From Deltaproteobacteria bacterium (lineage in GTDB: Bacteria; Desulfobacterota; RBG-13-43-22): a stretch of 40,321 bases of DNA. A program made the position numbers and the translations under genes. Location of the stretch: NCBI GenBank assembly GCA_016219065.1, contig JACRCK010000137.1:1-40321 (forward strand). Reading direction: 5' to 3'. Shown piece by piece: positions 15,926-24,045 of the stretch. Each line of letters starts with the position of its first letter. The stretch's first letter is position 1. The notes beneath the pieces were generated by a model that worked only from the letters and a program-made list of their open reading frames with translations, searched no databases and was not told where the DNA came from.

Positions 15926-18021
15926 GCACCCGCTGGTCCCGGCCGTGCCGGCATGCCGTCTGGATAGTCCTGCTGTTTCTGCTGGCCCCCATTCATTTCC
16001 TTCAACTGCTGCCCCATTTCTCCACCCACCTGGTCGGTGATGTGCTGGATACCGCCGAGTACCCCTGGAACGTCTGGTGGACGGCCCATGCCCTGCTGGA
16101 CCATCAAAGCAACCCTTTTCACAGTAACCACATGTTCTATCCCCTGGGGATGAATCTGGTCCAGCACACCTATACCTTTCTGGACGGGCTTTGGTATACC
16201 CTGGTCAGGCCGTGGGTGCCCCTGCTGGCTTTTCATAATCTCCTAACCTGGATGTCCATTTTTCTCAATTCCCTGGCGGCCTATGTCCTGGTTTTCCGGC
16301 TCACCGGGTTGAGCGGGATGGCCTTCATCGGCGCCCTGGCCTTCGGGCATTCTCCGATCCTGACCAGTTATCTGGGGACCCAAAGTCTGATCGAGCCTTA
16401 TCTGTTCGTTTTTTTTGTTTGGGCCTCTTACCATCTGTTTGAAGTCCGCCGCTACGGTTGGGGGGTCTTGGCCGGTATCCTCCTGGGGCTTGCGGTTTAC
16501 AACTATCCTTATTTTTTTGTTTTCGGTCTGGTCTGGCTCACGGTACTGGTTAGCTACCGGCTTTTTCCCTGGTCCGTGAAGCCGAGCGGGGTCTCCGGGG
16601 AACCCGGAAGGGCCCGGATCGGAACCGTGCTGCCCTGGTTGATTTTCGGTCTGCTCTTTGCCCTGACCTTGCTTTCCAGGGAAGCCTGGGAGATGTTGAA
16701 AATCAGCGCCTTTTTCAACACCCTCAACGGTCTGGGATTCCTGACGGGAATTTATTTCCTGCTAAAAGCAGAGGATATTTTTACGGCGAAGAGAAAAGCG
16801 GGACGGGAGGCCGATCCTGCTCCTTCGGGTTGGGTAAAACGGCTGGGGCCCCGGTCGCTGGAATGGCGGCCCCCGGGGGGGAAAGAAACGGTCCGGATCT
16901 TGACCCTGTCCGCGTTGGTCCTGGCAGCGGCCCTCCTGACGACCTTTCCTTATACGCAATCCTACCTGACCGACCCGGGAACCCGGTCGGCCGTAAAAAG
17001 CCTGCCGATCGACTTTGAAACCTTCAGCGTGGATCTGGCCAGTTTCTTTGCCCCCATGCATCCTTGGCTGTCAGGCTTATCCCAAAAAATCGCCGCGGAC
17101 TGGAAGCTGGGACGACCCCTGCTGGGGACCCACGGGTTCTTCGGATATTTGTGGATGATTCTCCTGGTCGCAGGGATCAGCTTTTTTTTTAAAAGGCCGG
17201 CGTTACGGGTGTGGATCATGGCCTGGCTGGTTTTTTTCTTTTTTTGTCTAGGACCTTATTTAAAGTTTCACGGCATTACCTATACCGGTCTCGTCCTCCC
17301 GGGAACCTTACTCCCGAAGCTGCCCTTATTGGGCAGCACCCGGACCCTTTCCCGGTTTGTGGTCCCTTTGACCCTCTGCACGGTGGTGATCGGCTGCCTG
17401 ATCCTGAAAGATTTTTTTCAAAAATGTTCGCCCGGCTCCAGGGTTTTCGGTTATGCGGGACTGGGGCTGGTCACCGCCTTCGAAACGGCCTTGTTCCCCT
17501 ACCCGCTCCAACTCCCCATAACCGATTATCGGGTTCCCGCCGTTTATCAGTCCCTGGCCGCAAGGGCTCAGGCACGGGAAGGGGTCTTGCTGGACCTGCC
17601 GCTGCAAACCAAGAGCGGGGAGCATTGGAAAGGGAAGCGGGAAACCCGGACCTTTTTTTATCAAACGGTTCACGGGCAGTACAACGTAGGGGGGGTCTCC
17701 TCGAAACTGGATGACAGCGTTTTCGCTTTTTTTCAAAAGCTCCCCGGGGTGGTGGCCTTTTGGGAGCAACGACCGATCACCCGGGAAGAGTTGGCGGCCT
17801 TCCTGTCGGTCCTGCGGGTGGACTGGATCGTTTTGGAGAAATCCAGGTATGATCCGAAAACCCTGGAGACCTACCTGACGGCCTTGGCCCAAACCCCGGG
17901 CCTGAAGAAATTCTTTGAAGATGCGGATTTTGTGGGCTTTCAGGTACTCCAGAAGCCCGTACCGACTTCCACTACCGGCGCGGCCCTGCCCATCCGCCAC
18001 GGCCCGGCTTGGATAGGCTGA
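15922..18021 (+). CDS. Multi-pass membrane glycosyltransferase-like protein (GT-C fold candidate)
   Basis: 699 residues, about ten transmembrane helices predicted from hydrophobic stretches between residues 10 and 510, followed by a soluble C-terminal domain. The first periplasmic loop contains GDVLDTAEYPWNVWW, with acidic residues where GT-C enzymes keep their catalytic Asp/Glu, and YPLGMNLVQHTY, as seen in bacterial polyprenyl-phosphate-sugar transferases (YfhO/DUF6541-like). It would use the polyprenyl-linked sugar from the upstream DPM1-like enzyme on the periplasmic side (inference). The start overlaps the aminotransferase stop by 4 nt. Family assignment by topology and context. Confidence 0.72.
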   Translation: MSTRWSRPCRHAVWIVLLFLLAPIHFLQLLPHFSTHLVGDVLDTAEYPWNVWWTAHALLDHQSNPFHSNHMFYPLGMNLVQHTYTFLDGLWYTLVRPWVPLLAFHNLLTWMSIFLNSLAAYVLVFRLTGLSGMAFIGALAFGHSPILTSYLGTQSLIEPYLFVFFVWASYHLFEVRRYGWGVLAGILLGLAVYNYPYFFVFGLVWLTVLVSYRLFPWSVKPSGVSGEPGRARIGTVLPWLIFGLLFALTLLSREAWEMLKISAFFNTLNGLGFLTGIYFLLKAEDIFTAKRKAGREADPAPSGWVKRLGPRSLEWRPPGGKETVRILTLSALVLAAALLTTFPYTQSYLTDPGTRSAVKSLPIDFETFSVDLASFFAPMHPWLSGLSQKIAADWKLGRPLLGTHGFFGYLWMILLVAGISFFFKRPALRVWIMAWLVFFFFCLGPYLKFHGITYTGLVLPGTLLPKLPLLGSTRTLSRFVVPLTLCTVVIGCLILKDFFQKCSPGSRVFGYAGLGLVTAFETALFPYPLQLPITDYRVPAVYQSLAARAQAREGVLLDLPLQTKSGEHWKGKRETRTFFYQTVHGQYNVGGVSSKLDDSVFAFFQKLPGVVAFWEQRPITREELAAFLSVLRVDWIVLEKSRYDPKTLETYLTALAQTPGLKKFFEDADFVGFQVLQKPVPTSTTGAALPIRHGPAWIG

Positions 18022-18022
18022 A

Positions 18023-19519
18023 ATGAACCCGCCAGCTAGACCAGCCGTAGCGGGCCGCCGCCATTGGGCCTGGACCGCCGCCGGTATCGCCGTCGCCGTC
18101 GTCCTGCTGGGATCGGCTTATTACCTTAAAAAACGGCCTAGCGGCACCCCGCCGGCCAAGCTTCCCGTCATCCAGTCCGATCGTTACCTGGTGGGCGCCC
18201 ATTATTACCACTGGTATCCGAGGAATTTCCGGCACGGCTATTTGCGCGAACACCTCCGGCCCCGGCAGACCTTTCCCGGTGGCGAGTACCAGTCAACCGA
18301 CATCGAGGTGATCGCCCGCCACATCGCCTGGTGCTCCGAATACGGGATCGATTTCCTGTCCATCGGCTGGTGGTCGCACGAGCCGGAACGGACCGAGTCG
18401 TTTTTAGACCACCTGTACCGGACACCGAATATCGCCGACATCAAGTTCTGTGTCTTCTACGAAACCCAGTCGCTAGGTTTCGACCCCAAGCTCGGAACAA
18501 CCAGCTTCGACGAGGCCAAAACGGCCCGGATGATCGCCGACTTTGAAAAGATCGCGGCGCGCTGTTTCAGCCATCCGTCCTATCTGCGCCTCCGCGGGCG
18601 GCCGGTCGTCTTTCTCTACCTGTCCAGAACCTTCAGCGGCGCCTTTGCTCCGGCCGTTGCTCGCCTGCGCTCGGCCATGCGAACGCGGGGGTACGACCTG
18701 TTCCTGATCGGGGACGAGATATTCTGGAGGGTGTCCCCCGTGGTCCCGTCCGGCCGGATTCCCTTCCCGTTGGTCAAGACCCCACAGCCGGCCCGGTTCT
18801 GCCTGTTCGATGCCATCACCTCATACAACATGTACGAAAGCGGCGCCGCCTCCCAGAAGGGCTATGCCGCCCAAAGCACCTACGTCTCCGATGTGGCCGC
18901 CAAATACGCCGAGTACATCTCGGCCGCAGCCGGCAGGGTCTACTTCGTCCCGCAGATCATTCCGGGTTACAACGACCGCGGGGTCCGGAGAAGGGAGAAT
19001 CATTACGCGATCCCGCGGGAATGGAGCGAGGGCTCAGGTGAAGCCAGCCTGTTTGCCAGTCTGTTTGATCGCACGGCCTTGCGATTCCTGGATCCCCGGC
19101 TGAACATGATCCTGATCACCAGTTTTAACGAATGGAACGAGGATACGGCTATCGAACCGCTAGAGCCTTCCGGTCCGACCCGGACCGATGACAGCGCCTC
19201 GGGGAACGAGTACACCCAGGGCTACTCCTACAGCGGGCACGGGCTGCGCTACCTGGAGACGCTACGGAACAAGGTCCTGGCCCTCTGCGGGACGGTGCGT
19301 CGGGGGTCGGGTGCCGTGCCGGGCGCGGTCGTCCGGGCTTACAAAGGCCAGCAGCTCATGGCCGAGACCCGCACCGACTCTGCCGGACGGTTCCGCTTTT
19401 CCAGGCTGGCATTGCCGGCGGATCAATACACCATCCGCGCTGCGGACCAGCCGGACTCCGCCTACCCGGTTACGGTCCGCCCCGGAACCTGCAGCACCGG
19501 CATCCACCTCAAACGCTAA
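18023..19519 (+). CDS. Membrane-anchored GH99-like protein with carboxypeptidase-regulatory-like tail
   Basis: 498 residues. An N-terminal helix (WTAAGIAVAVVLLGSAYYL) anchors it, with the body outside. VGAHYYHWYP, YGIDFLSIGWW and TSFNEWNEDTAIEP match the GH99 / GH99-like (endo-mannosidase) pattern. In GH99 the two catalytic glutamates lie in an E-W-H-E motif; here E370 and E373 in NEWNED keep both. The C-terminal domain (about 425-498), LCGTVRRGSGAVPGAVV to QYTIRAADQ, is a beta-sandwich CarboxypepD_reg-like domain. It starts 1 nt after the GT-C-like gene, so it belongs to the same operon: the hydrolase or transferase could trim or transfer the glycan built upstream. Some GH99-like proteins in glycan loci are not hydrolases. 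Confidence 0.82.
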   Translation: MNPPARPAVAGRRHWAWTAAGIAVAVVLLGSAYYLKKRPSGTPPAKLPVIQSDRYLVGAHYYHWYPRNFRHGYLREHLRPRQTFPGGEYQSTDIEVIARHIAWCSEYGIDFLSIGWWSHEPERTESFLDHLYRTPNIADIKFCVFYETQSLGFDPKLGTTSFDEAKTARMIADFEKIAARCFSHPSYLRLRGRPVVFLYLSRTFSGAFAPAVARLRSAMRTRGYDLFLIGDEIFWRVSPVVPSGRIPFPLVKTPQPARFCLFDAITSYNMYESGAASQKGYAAQSTYVSDVAAKYAEYISAAAGRVYFVPQIIPGYNDRGVRRRENHYAIPREWSEGSGEASLFASLFDRTALRFLDPRLNMILITSFNEWNEDTAIEPLEPSGPTRTDDSASGNEYTQGYSYSGHGLRYLETLRNKVLALCGTVRRGSGAVPGAVVRAYKGQQLMAETRTDSAGRFRFSRLALPADQYTIRAADQPDSAYPVTVRPGTCSTGIHLKR

Positions 19520-19524
19520 CGGAA

Positions 19525-20154
19525 CTATTTGGCTGCGGCCGGGGCCGGCAGGGCCTGGATGGCCTGGACGATCTCCCGGCCCAGGCGCTCCACCGCCCGG
19601 CTTTGGGCGGCCACCAGGGATTGGTAGTCGGATCCGGGGGCCGGCTCGGTGATCCGGGACTTGCGAACGACCCCGTCCTTTTTATCCGGACCTTCAAGGA
19701 TGGCCCACGTGGCTTCCAGAAGGGCTTGATCCCCGGGAGTCCCCTCGAAACGGTTCAAATTCATGCCAATTCTGAAATCAATGGGAATGGCCCCGATATA
19801 CGGATAAAGAACGATTTTGTCGGTTTCCAGCAAAATGGAGATATTTTCCGCCAAGACCCGGAGAAAGTCATCCTTGAGGGAACCGGCCCAGAGGTCGAAC
19901 TCGGCAATCTCGATGGTATTCCCGCTGCGGCGGGTCACGATCCCGGGACGATCGAGGTAATCCGGGAAACGGATGGGCCCCAGCCCGATGGTCAGACCCT
20001 TACCCAGCGGTTGCCCGGTCTGGTCCTTAAGGGGGGCGGACAAAGAACTGAGGGTATAAAACCGGGCCTGCGGGCTGGAGGCGCAGCCCCAGCAAAAAAG
20101 CAGGCCCAGGCTGAAACAGATCAGGATGGAACGGAAAAATACGCTCTGGCTCAT
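19525..20154 (-). CDS. ABC-type transport auxiliary lipoprotein, PqiC-like
   Basis: 209-residue lipoprotein; lipobox FCWGCASSP gives the lipidated Cys near residue 24. RFYTLSSL, then GLTIGLGPIRFPDYLDRPGIVTR and EFDLWAGSLKDDFLRVLAENIS are the standard pattern of PqiC/DUF330 (ABC-type transport auxiliary component). It caps or anchors an MCE-protein bridge at the outer membrane. ATG 20154 follows GGAGGG by 7 nt, which decides the start over an ATG at 20169. It is the last gene of the minus-strand operon, 1 nt after the MlaD stop. It is convergent with the GH99 gene, 5 nt apart; no terminator is visible. Confidence 0.92.
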   Translation of the reverse strand: MSQSVFFRSILICFSLGLLFCWGCASSPQARFYTLSSLSAPLKDQTGQPLGKGLTIGLGPIRFPDYLDRPGIVTRRSGNTIEIAEFDLWAGSLKDDFLRVLAENISILLETDKIVLYPYIGAIPIDFRIGMNLNRFEGTPGDQALLEATWAILEGPDKKDGVVRKSRITEPAPGSDYQSLVAAQSRAVERLGREIVQAIQALPAPAAAK

Positions 20155-20155
20155 G

Positions 20156-21154
20156 TTAATGCCCTCCATCGGGACTCTTCCCCCGCAGCAGGGACTCGGG
20201 GTGGCGTTTTAAAAAGTCCGCGAGCAATTGGATCGAACGCATGGTCTTACTGATTTCCTCCATGGTGCCGATGAACTCCGCGGAAAGAACGGATTCGTCG
20301 GAAAGAATATCGGAGGCCTTCTTCAGGGCCTGACGGGTCTCCACCAAAACCCCTTCGGTTTGATCCAGTGTCTTTTTCAAGCCGGCCGCCAGAGGAATTA
20401 TTTCTTTGTCCGCGTTCTTCAGCAGGTTGCGGGCCTCCCCCAGGGCGCCTTTGGTTTCGGCGGCCAGGGGATTGATCTGGGCGTCCAGATTCCGGGCCAG
20501 GGAGCGGATATCGCCGGACACTTGCCGCAGCTCCTTCAGGGTGGCGTTCAGATTCTTGGCCAGTTCACCGGTCTCCGGGGAATTGATCACCCTTTCGATC
20601 CCTTCCAAAGCCAGCGTGGCCTTCTGAGCGATTTCATGGACCGGGATTTGTGCTAAGGCTTTTATAATCTGCTCGGTCCCCGAGGGAATGGTGGGTATTT
20701 CCGGGTAGCGGGTCTCGGCCTTCACCAGGCGCAGGGGTTTGCCGGGAAAATAATCGACATAGATCATCAATTGCCCGGTGAGCAGGCTCTGCATTTTGAT
20801 CTGGGCCCGCAGGCCCTTTTCAATCTGGGTTTTGAAGGTGAAATCCGGCTGGCCGTGATCGCCCTGCTCCTTGAACCGTTTCGGATCGATTTCGACATAG
20901 ACCGGTATGAGGACCTTGTTTTCCTGGGGATAGTTCCAGAGTTCCACCGCCACCACCGAGCCGATGGTAACCCCGCGAAAAACCACCGGGGCGCCCAGGT
21001 TCAGCCCGCTGATCGACTCTTCGAAGAAGAGGACCAGTTTGACCTTCTTGGAGAAAAATTCTCCCGAGCCGAAGATCAAAACGGCCACGAGCAGCAGGGC
21101 CACGGCCCCGACTACGAACCCCCCGATCAATGTCTTGCTGGCGCCTTTGCTCAT
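20156..21154 (-). CDS. MCE-domain lipid transport protein, MlaD/PqiB-type
   Basis: 332 residues: one N-terminal transmembrane helix (LIGGFVVGAVALLLVAVLIFG) and a single MCE domain with LGAPVVFRGVTIGSVVAVEL at about 53-72, then long helices rich in heptads (ELAKNLNATLKELRQVSGDIRSLARNLD). This is longer than E. coli MlaD (about 180) and resembles the MCE proteins whose helical tails form a tunnel across the periplasm. It would pass phospholipids between MlaEF in the inner membrane and the outer membrane. GAGGTG lies 8 nt upstream of ATG 21154. Confidence 0.93.
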   Translation of the reverse strand: MSKGASKTLIGGFVVGAVALLLVAVLIFGSGEFFSKKVKLVLFFEESISGLNLGAPVVFRGVTIGSVVAVELWNYPQENKVLIPVYVEIDPKRFKEQGDHGQPDFTFKTQIEKGLRAQIKMQSLLTGQLMIYVDYFPGKPLRLVKAETRYPEIPTIPSGTEQIIKALAQIPVHEIAQKATLALEGIERVINSPETGELAKNLNATLKELRQVSGDIRSLARNLDAQINPLAAETKGALGEARNLLKNADKEIIPLAAGLKKTLDQTEGVLVETRQALKKASDILSDESVLSAEFIGTMEEISKTMRSIQLLADFLKRHPESLLRGKSPDGGH

Positions 21155-21213
21155 TGGTTCAACACCTCAATGCGAAATTTGGCATTCCCTGCCCTTTCAT
21201 TAATAATTAACCA

Positions 21214-21978
21214 TCAGTTTTTCTCCCCCCGCGTCAGAAACTTCACCACTTTCGGATCTTCCGCCGCTACCAGCAGTCTTTTGGGGTCTCCCTGGGAGGT
21301 CATGGTCCGCGTCTCCACATCCAGGTAAATGGAATTGGTGCCTATGGAGAAAATGCTGGCCAGTTCATGAGTGACCACGATAAAAGTGGTGCCCAGGCTT
21401 TCCCGAAGTTCCAGGATCAGATCGTCCAGCAGGCGGGAACTCACCGGATCCAGCCCGGCCGAAGGCTCGTCCAGGAAGAGGAATTCCGGGTCCAGGGCCA
21501 TGGCCCGGGCCAGTCCGGCCCGTTTGCGCATGCCGCCGCTGATCTCCGCGGGGTAATAGTCCTCGAAGCCGGCCAGCCCGACCAGGGCCAGCTTCAGGGA
21601 GGCGAGTTCCCGGATCTGTTTCGCCGTAAGGCTGGTGTATTCCCCCAGGGGCAGGGCCACGTTTTCCGCCAGGGTCATGGAGCTCCACAGGGCGCCCTGC
21701 TGGTAAAGGATGCCGACCCGGCGCATCAATTGGTCCCGGACCCCGGGAGCGGCCTCCCAGAAGTCGGCCCCTTTATAAAGGATCTTTCCGTGGCTCGGCT
21801 CCTTGAGCCCGATCATGGTCCGCAGGAGCGTGCTCTTGCCGCAGCCGCTGCCGCCCATGATAATGAAGACGTCTCCCCGATTGACCGTAAAGTTGATGTC
21901 GTGCATCAGGACGAAACTGCCGAAGGCAATGGCGAGGTCCTGCACCACGATGGGGTTGTCGTTGGGTCGATCTTCCAC
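21214..21978 (-). CDS. ABC transporter ATPase, MlaF-type
   Basis: 254 residues from GTG 21978. Walker A GGSGCGKST, signature ISGGMRKRAGLARA, Walker B FLFLDEPSAGLDP and the switch His in VTHE are all present. The signature SGGM(R/K)KRA is the form seen in MlaF. It powers lipid transport with the adjacent MlaE permease. The frame is open to 22047, but those codons lie inside a palindromic repeat (21994-22073); GTG 21978 is the first plausible start after it, with only a weak ribosome site, so the exact start is uncertain. The 59-nt gap to MlaD is without features. Confidence 0.92.
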   Translation of the reverse strand: MEDRPNDNPIVVQDLAIAFGSFVLMHDINFTVNRGDVFIIMGGSGCGKSTLLRTMIGLKEPSHGKILYKGADFWEAAPGVRDQLMRRVGILYQQGALWSSMTLAENVALPLGEYTSLTAKQIRELASLKLALVGLAGFEDYYPAEISGGMRKRAGLARAMALDPEFLFLDEPSAGLDPVSSRLLDDLILELRESLGTTFIVVTHELASIFSIGTNSIYLDVETRTMTSQGDPKRLLVAAEDPKVVKFLTRGEKN

Positions 21979-21993
21979 TAAACTTTCATTCCC

Positions 21994-22073
21994 GGAGTAA
22001 TGGAGTATTGGAGTAATGGAGTGATGGTCATTAAAGCAATACTCCAATACTCCACCACTCCATTACTCCAATC
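21994..22073. repeat. Palindromic micro-repeat between mlaE and mlaF
   Basis: Units of GGAGTAAT/GGAGTATT at 8-9 bp spacing on one arm (21994-22028) and their complements (ACTCCAATACTCCA-type) on the other (22038-22073), with a 9-nt loop. This is an imperfect long hairpin filling almost the whole gap between two co-transcribed genes. Such ATTACTCC repeats are common dispersed elements in environmental genomes (recollection). It could alter translation of mlaF or stabilise the mRNA. It is not a CRISPR: units are too short and there are no spacers. Confidence 0.6.
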
Positions 22074-22074
22074 T

Positions 22075-23220
22075 CTATATTCCAATGAAATTGCAGACCA
22101 CCGTTATAATCGCCGTGGCTACGATGATGCTGATAATCCCGCTGACCACCGCTTCCGTGGTCACCTGGCCGACGGCCATGGCGCTGCGGCCGCATTGGAT
22201 CCCTTTCAGACATCCGGTCAAGCCGACTAGGATCCCGAAGACCGCGCTGTGAACCAGACCGATCCAGAAATAGGTCAGGGTCACCGAATAAACGGTCTGG
22301 TTATAATACTGCATGAAACTGATGTCCAGCATGAAGACGCCTACGATCAGTCCGCCGAGCATGCCCATAAAATCGGAGTAGATGCCCAGCAGGGGCATCA
22401 TCAGGGTCAGGCCCAGGATCCGGGGCAGGACCAGGAATTCGATCGGGGAGATCCCCAGCGTCTGCAGGGCGTCGATCTCCTCGTTGACCTGCATGGTCCC
22501 CAGTTCGGCCGCAAAGGCCGCACCGGTCCGTCCGGCCATGATGATGCCGGTCATGATGGCCCCCATGACCCGCAGCATGGCTATGGCCACCAGGCTGGCC
22601 ACGTAGATCTGGGCTCCGAAGAGGGTGAGCTGGACGGCCCCGACAAAGGCCAGGATCAGACCCACCAGGACGCTGATCAGGGAGACGATGGGCAGGGCAT
22701 CCGCCCCGGTGCGCTGAATAATCTGCAGCAGATCCGATCGGCGGAACTGGGCCCGGCCCCGCAGCAGCCTTAGAAAGGCCAGGAAAATTTCCCCCACAAA
22801 ACCCAGCATAACCCGGACGAAGCCCATGCCGTCCAGGAAGCGGGAACCGATCCGCCCCAAAAAAGAATCCCGGTCTGTATCCCGCCGGGCGCCGGTTCTT
22901 TCGGGAACGGCGGCAGCCAGGGCCAGGAGACGGCGCACCCCGGGGGGCAACCCGTCATCTTCAACCGCGATTTTATGCTGTTCACAATAGGCTTTGATTC
23001 GGCTCAGAAAAGTCAGGAGGACGCTGTCCCAGTTTTTGAGCCGGGACGTATCCAGGACCAGGATTTTTATCCGGGTATCGGACGTCAGGTGCTGTTGCCA
23101 TTCCTCCGGATCGGGAACCGGCTGCCCCATGGTCCAATTCCCGCTCATACCAAGAACCAGATACCCGGTCCCCTCTGCGGTTACGGCCAGTTGGGGCGGT
23201 TCGGATTGGACTTTTCCCAT
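22075..23220 (-). CDS. MlaE-type lipid ABC permease with fused N-terminal STAS-like domain
   Basis: 381 residues. Residues 1-95 (PQLAVTAEGTGYLVLGMSGNW, then RIKILVLDTSRLKNWDSVLLTFL) match a STAS/MlaB-type domain with the DTS and D-S-x-L pattern. Residues 130-381 are the permease: EIDALQTLGISPIEFLVLPRI is the MlaE hallmark near 250, with about five hydrophobic helices. In E. coli MlaB is a separate STAS protein, so this is a fusion. It is the second gene of the operon, 23 nt after the lipoprotein; the ribosome site is weak (AGGAG too far away). A 5' extension is not supported. Confidence 0.93.
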   Translation of the reverse strand: MGKVQSEPPQLAVTAEGTGYLVLGMSGNWTMGQPVPDPEEWQQHLTSDTRIKILVLDTSRLKNWDSVLLTFLSRIKAYCEQHKIAVEDDGLPPGVRRLLALAAAVPERTGARRDTDRDSFLGRIGSRFLDGMGFVRVMLGFVGEIFLAFLRLLRGRAQFRRSDLLQIIQRTGADALPIVSLISVLVGLILAFVGAVQLTLFGAQIYVASLVAIAMLRVMGAIMTGIIMAGRTGAAFAAELGTMQVNEEIDALQTLGISPIEFLVLPRILGLTLMMPLLGIYSDFMGMLGGLIVGVFMLDISFMQYYNQTVYSVTLTYFWIGLVHSAVFGILVGLTGCLKGIQCGRSAMAVGQVTTEAVVSGIISIIVATAIITVVCNFIGI

Positions 23221-23243
23221 GGCGGCGCTGATCGCTCCTGGAT

Positions 23244-23924
23244 TTATTCCTTCGGTAAGGATTTAAGCCACTGGTCTAAGGGGACGGCCGGTTTATCCGT
23301 CTCCCCGGTCATTTCCCGGGCCATGGTCCCGACCAGGGAGGCGATGGCGTCGGCAACCATACCGGCGATCTGCTCCCCGGTCCAGGGATTGGCCAAAATC
23401 CGCTGCGCGGGGATGGCAACGTGGTAGGTTTTTTGCCAGTCAGGCTGGCCCTTCCAGGTCAGACGAAGTTTGGCCTCCAGAGAGCCCCCCACATCCAGTA
23501 AATTATTATGGGGGGGCCTGGCGTCGGAAGGAAAGTAGACCATATCCAGGAAAATATTTTCAAAGCTCGGTTCGATAAGCAGCGGATAGGTGCCGGCGAC
23601 CGGAAGATTGTCGACCACCGTAACCGTCTGAAAAACTTCAGAGAAAGCCTGCAAAGCGGCACTCGCGAAAAGCTGCCCCACCGGGATTTCGAAAGGCCGG
23701 ATGATGCCGTAAGTGGGCCTGATGATCCAGGGGATATAGTCGGGACTTTGATAGCTGAAATTTTTTGTTTTTTCGGAAACATAATAGACCGCCCGCAGGG
23801 GGAGCGGTCTTTGAAGGCTCGGCGGCGCCGGCGGAGGGGCCGGTGTGATCAGTTGCCGTTGATTGCTGCAGGCCGGAGAAAAAGCCATCGCCAGCAGGAT
23901 TAGGATAAAAAAAGTCGCTTTCAT
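23244..23924 (-). CDS. Lipoprotein, first gene of the Mla-like operon
   Basis: 226 residues with a signal peptide and lipobox SPAC (Cys about residue 19), then a Pro-rich linker (PAPPPAPPSLQRPLP). The core contains RAVYYVSEKTKNFSYQSP and a conserved-looking GQLFASAALQAFSEVFQTV segment, which recalls lipoproteins with a LPS-assembly-like or outer-membrane beta-barrel partner fold, but I cannot name a family. Operon position directly ahead of MlaE suggests an outer-membrane partner of lipid transport (inference). ATG 23924 has AAAAGGGT upstream. Confidence 0.75.
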   Translation of the reverse strand: MKATFFILILLAMAFSPACSNQRQLITPAPPPAPPSLQRPLPLRAVYYVSEKTKNFSYQSPDYIPWIIRPTYGIIRPFEIPVGQLFASAALQAFSEVFQTVTVVDNLPVAGTYPLLIEPSFENIFLDMVYFPSDARPPHNNLLDVGGSLEAKLRLTWKGQPDWQKTYHVAIPAQRILANPWTGEQIAGMVADAIASLVGTMAREMTGETDKPAVPLDQWLKSLPKE

Positions 23925-23985
23925 CGTAGACCCTTTTCTCTGAAAAAAACCGCTTAGAAAAAACCCAAGCGAACGTATTTTTTAT

Positions 23986-24045
23986 ATAGATTTTTATGGG
24001 CATTGTTTAAGAAGAAATCTCAGAACAATGGCCATAAAAATCTAT
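23986..24045. repeat. Strong inverted repeat overlapping the mltF stop codon
   Basis: Arms 23986-24008 and 24023-24045 match at 21 of 23 positions (centre ATAGATTTTTATGG / CCATAAAAATCTAT), with a 14-nt loop. The mltF stop codon (24042-24044) lies inside the arm. On the minus transcript it would form a very stable hairpin at the end of mltF, ahead of the lipoprotein operon promoter region. No classic U-tract follows, so it may be a terminator, an mRNA stabiliser or a small element remnant. Confidence 0.55.

Noticed and set aside
21994-22073. Possible CRISPR-like repeat
   Set aside because: Units are only 8-9 nt, form one palindrome and have no spacers; no cas genes nearby.
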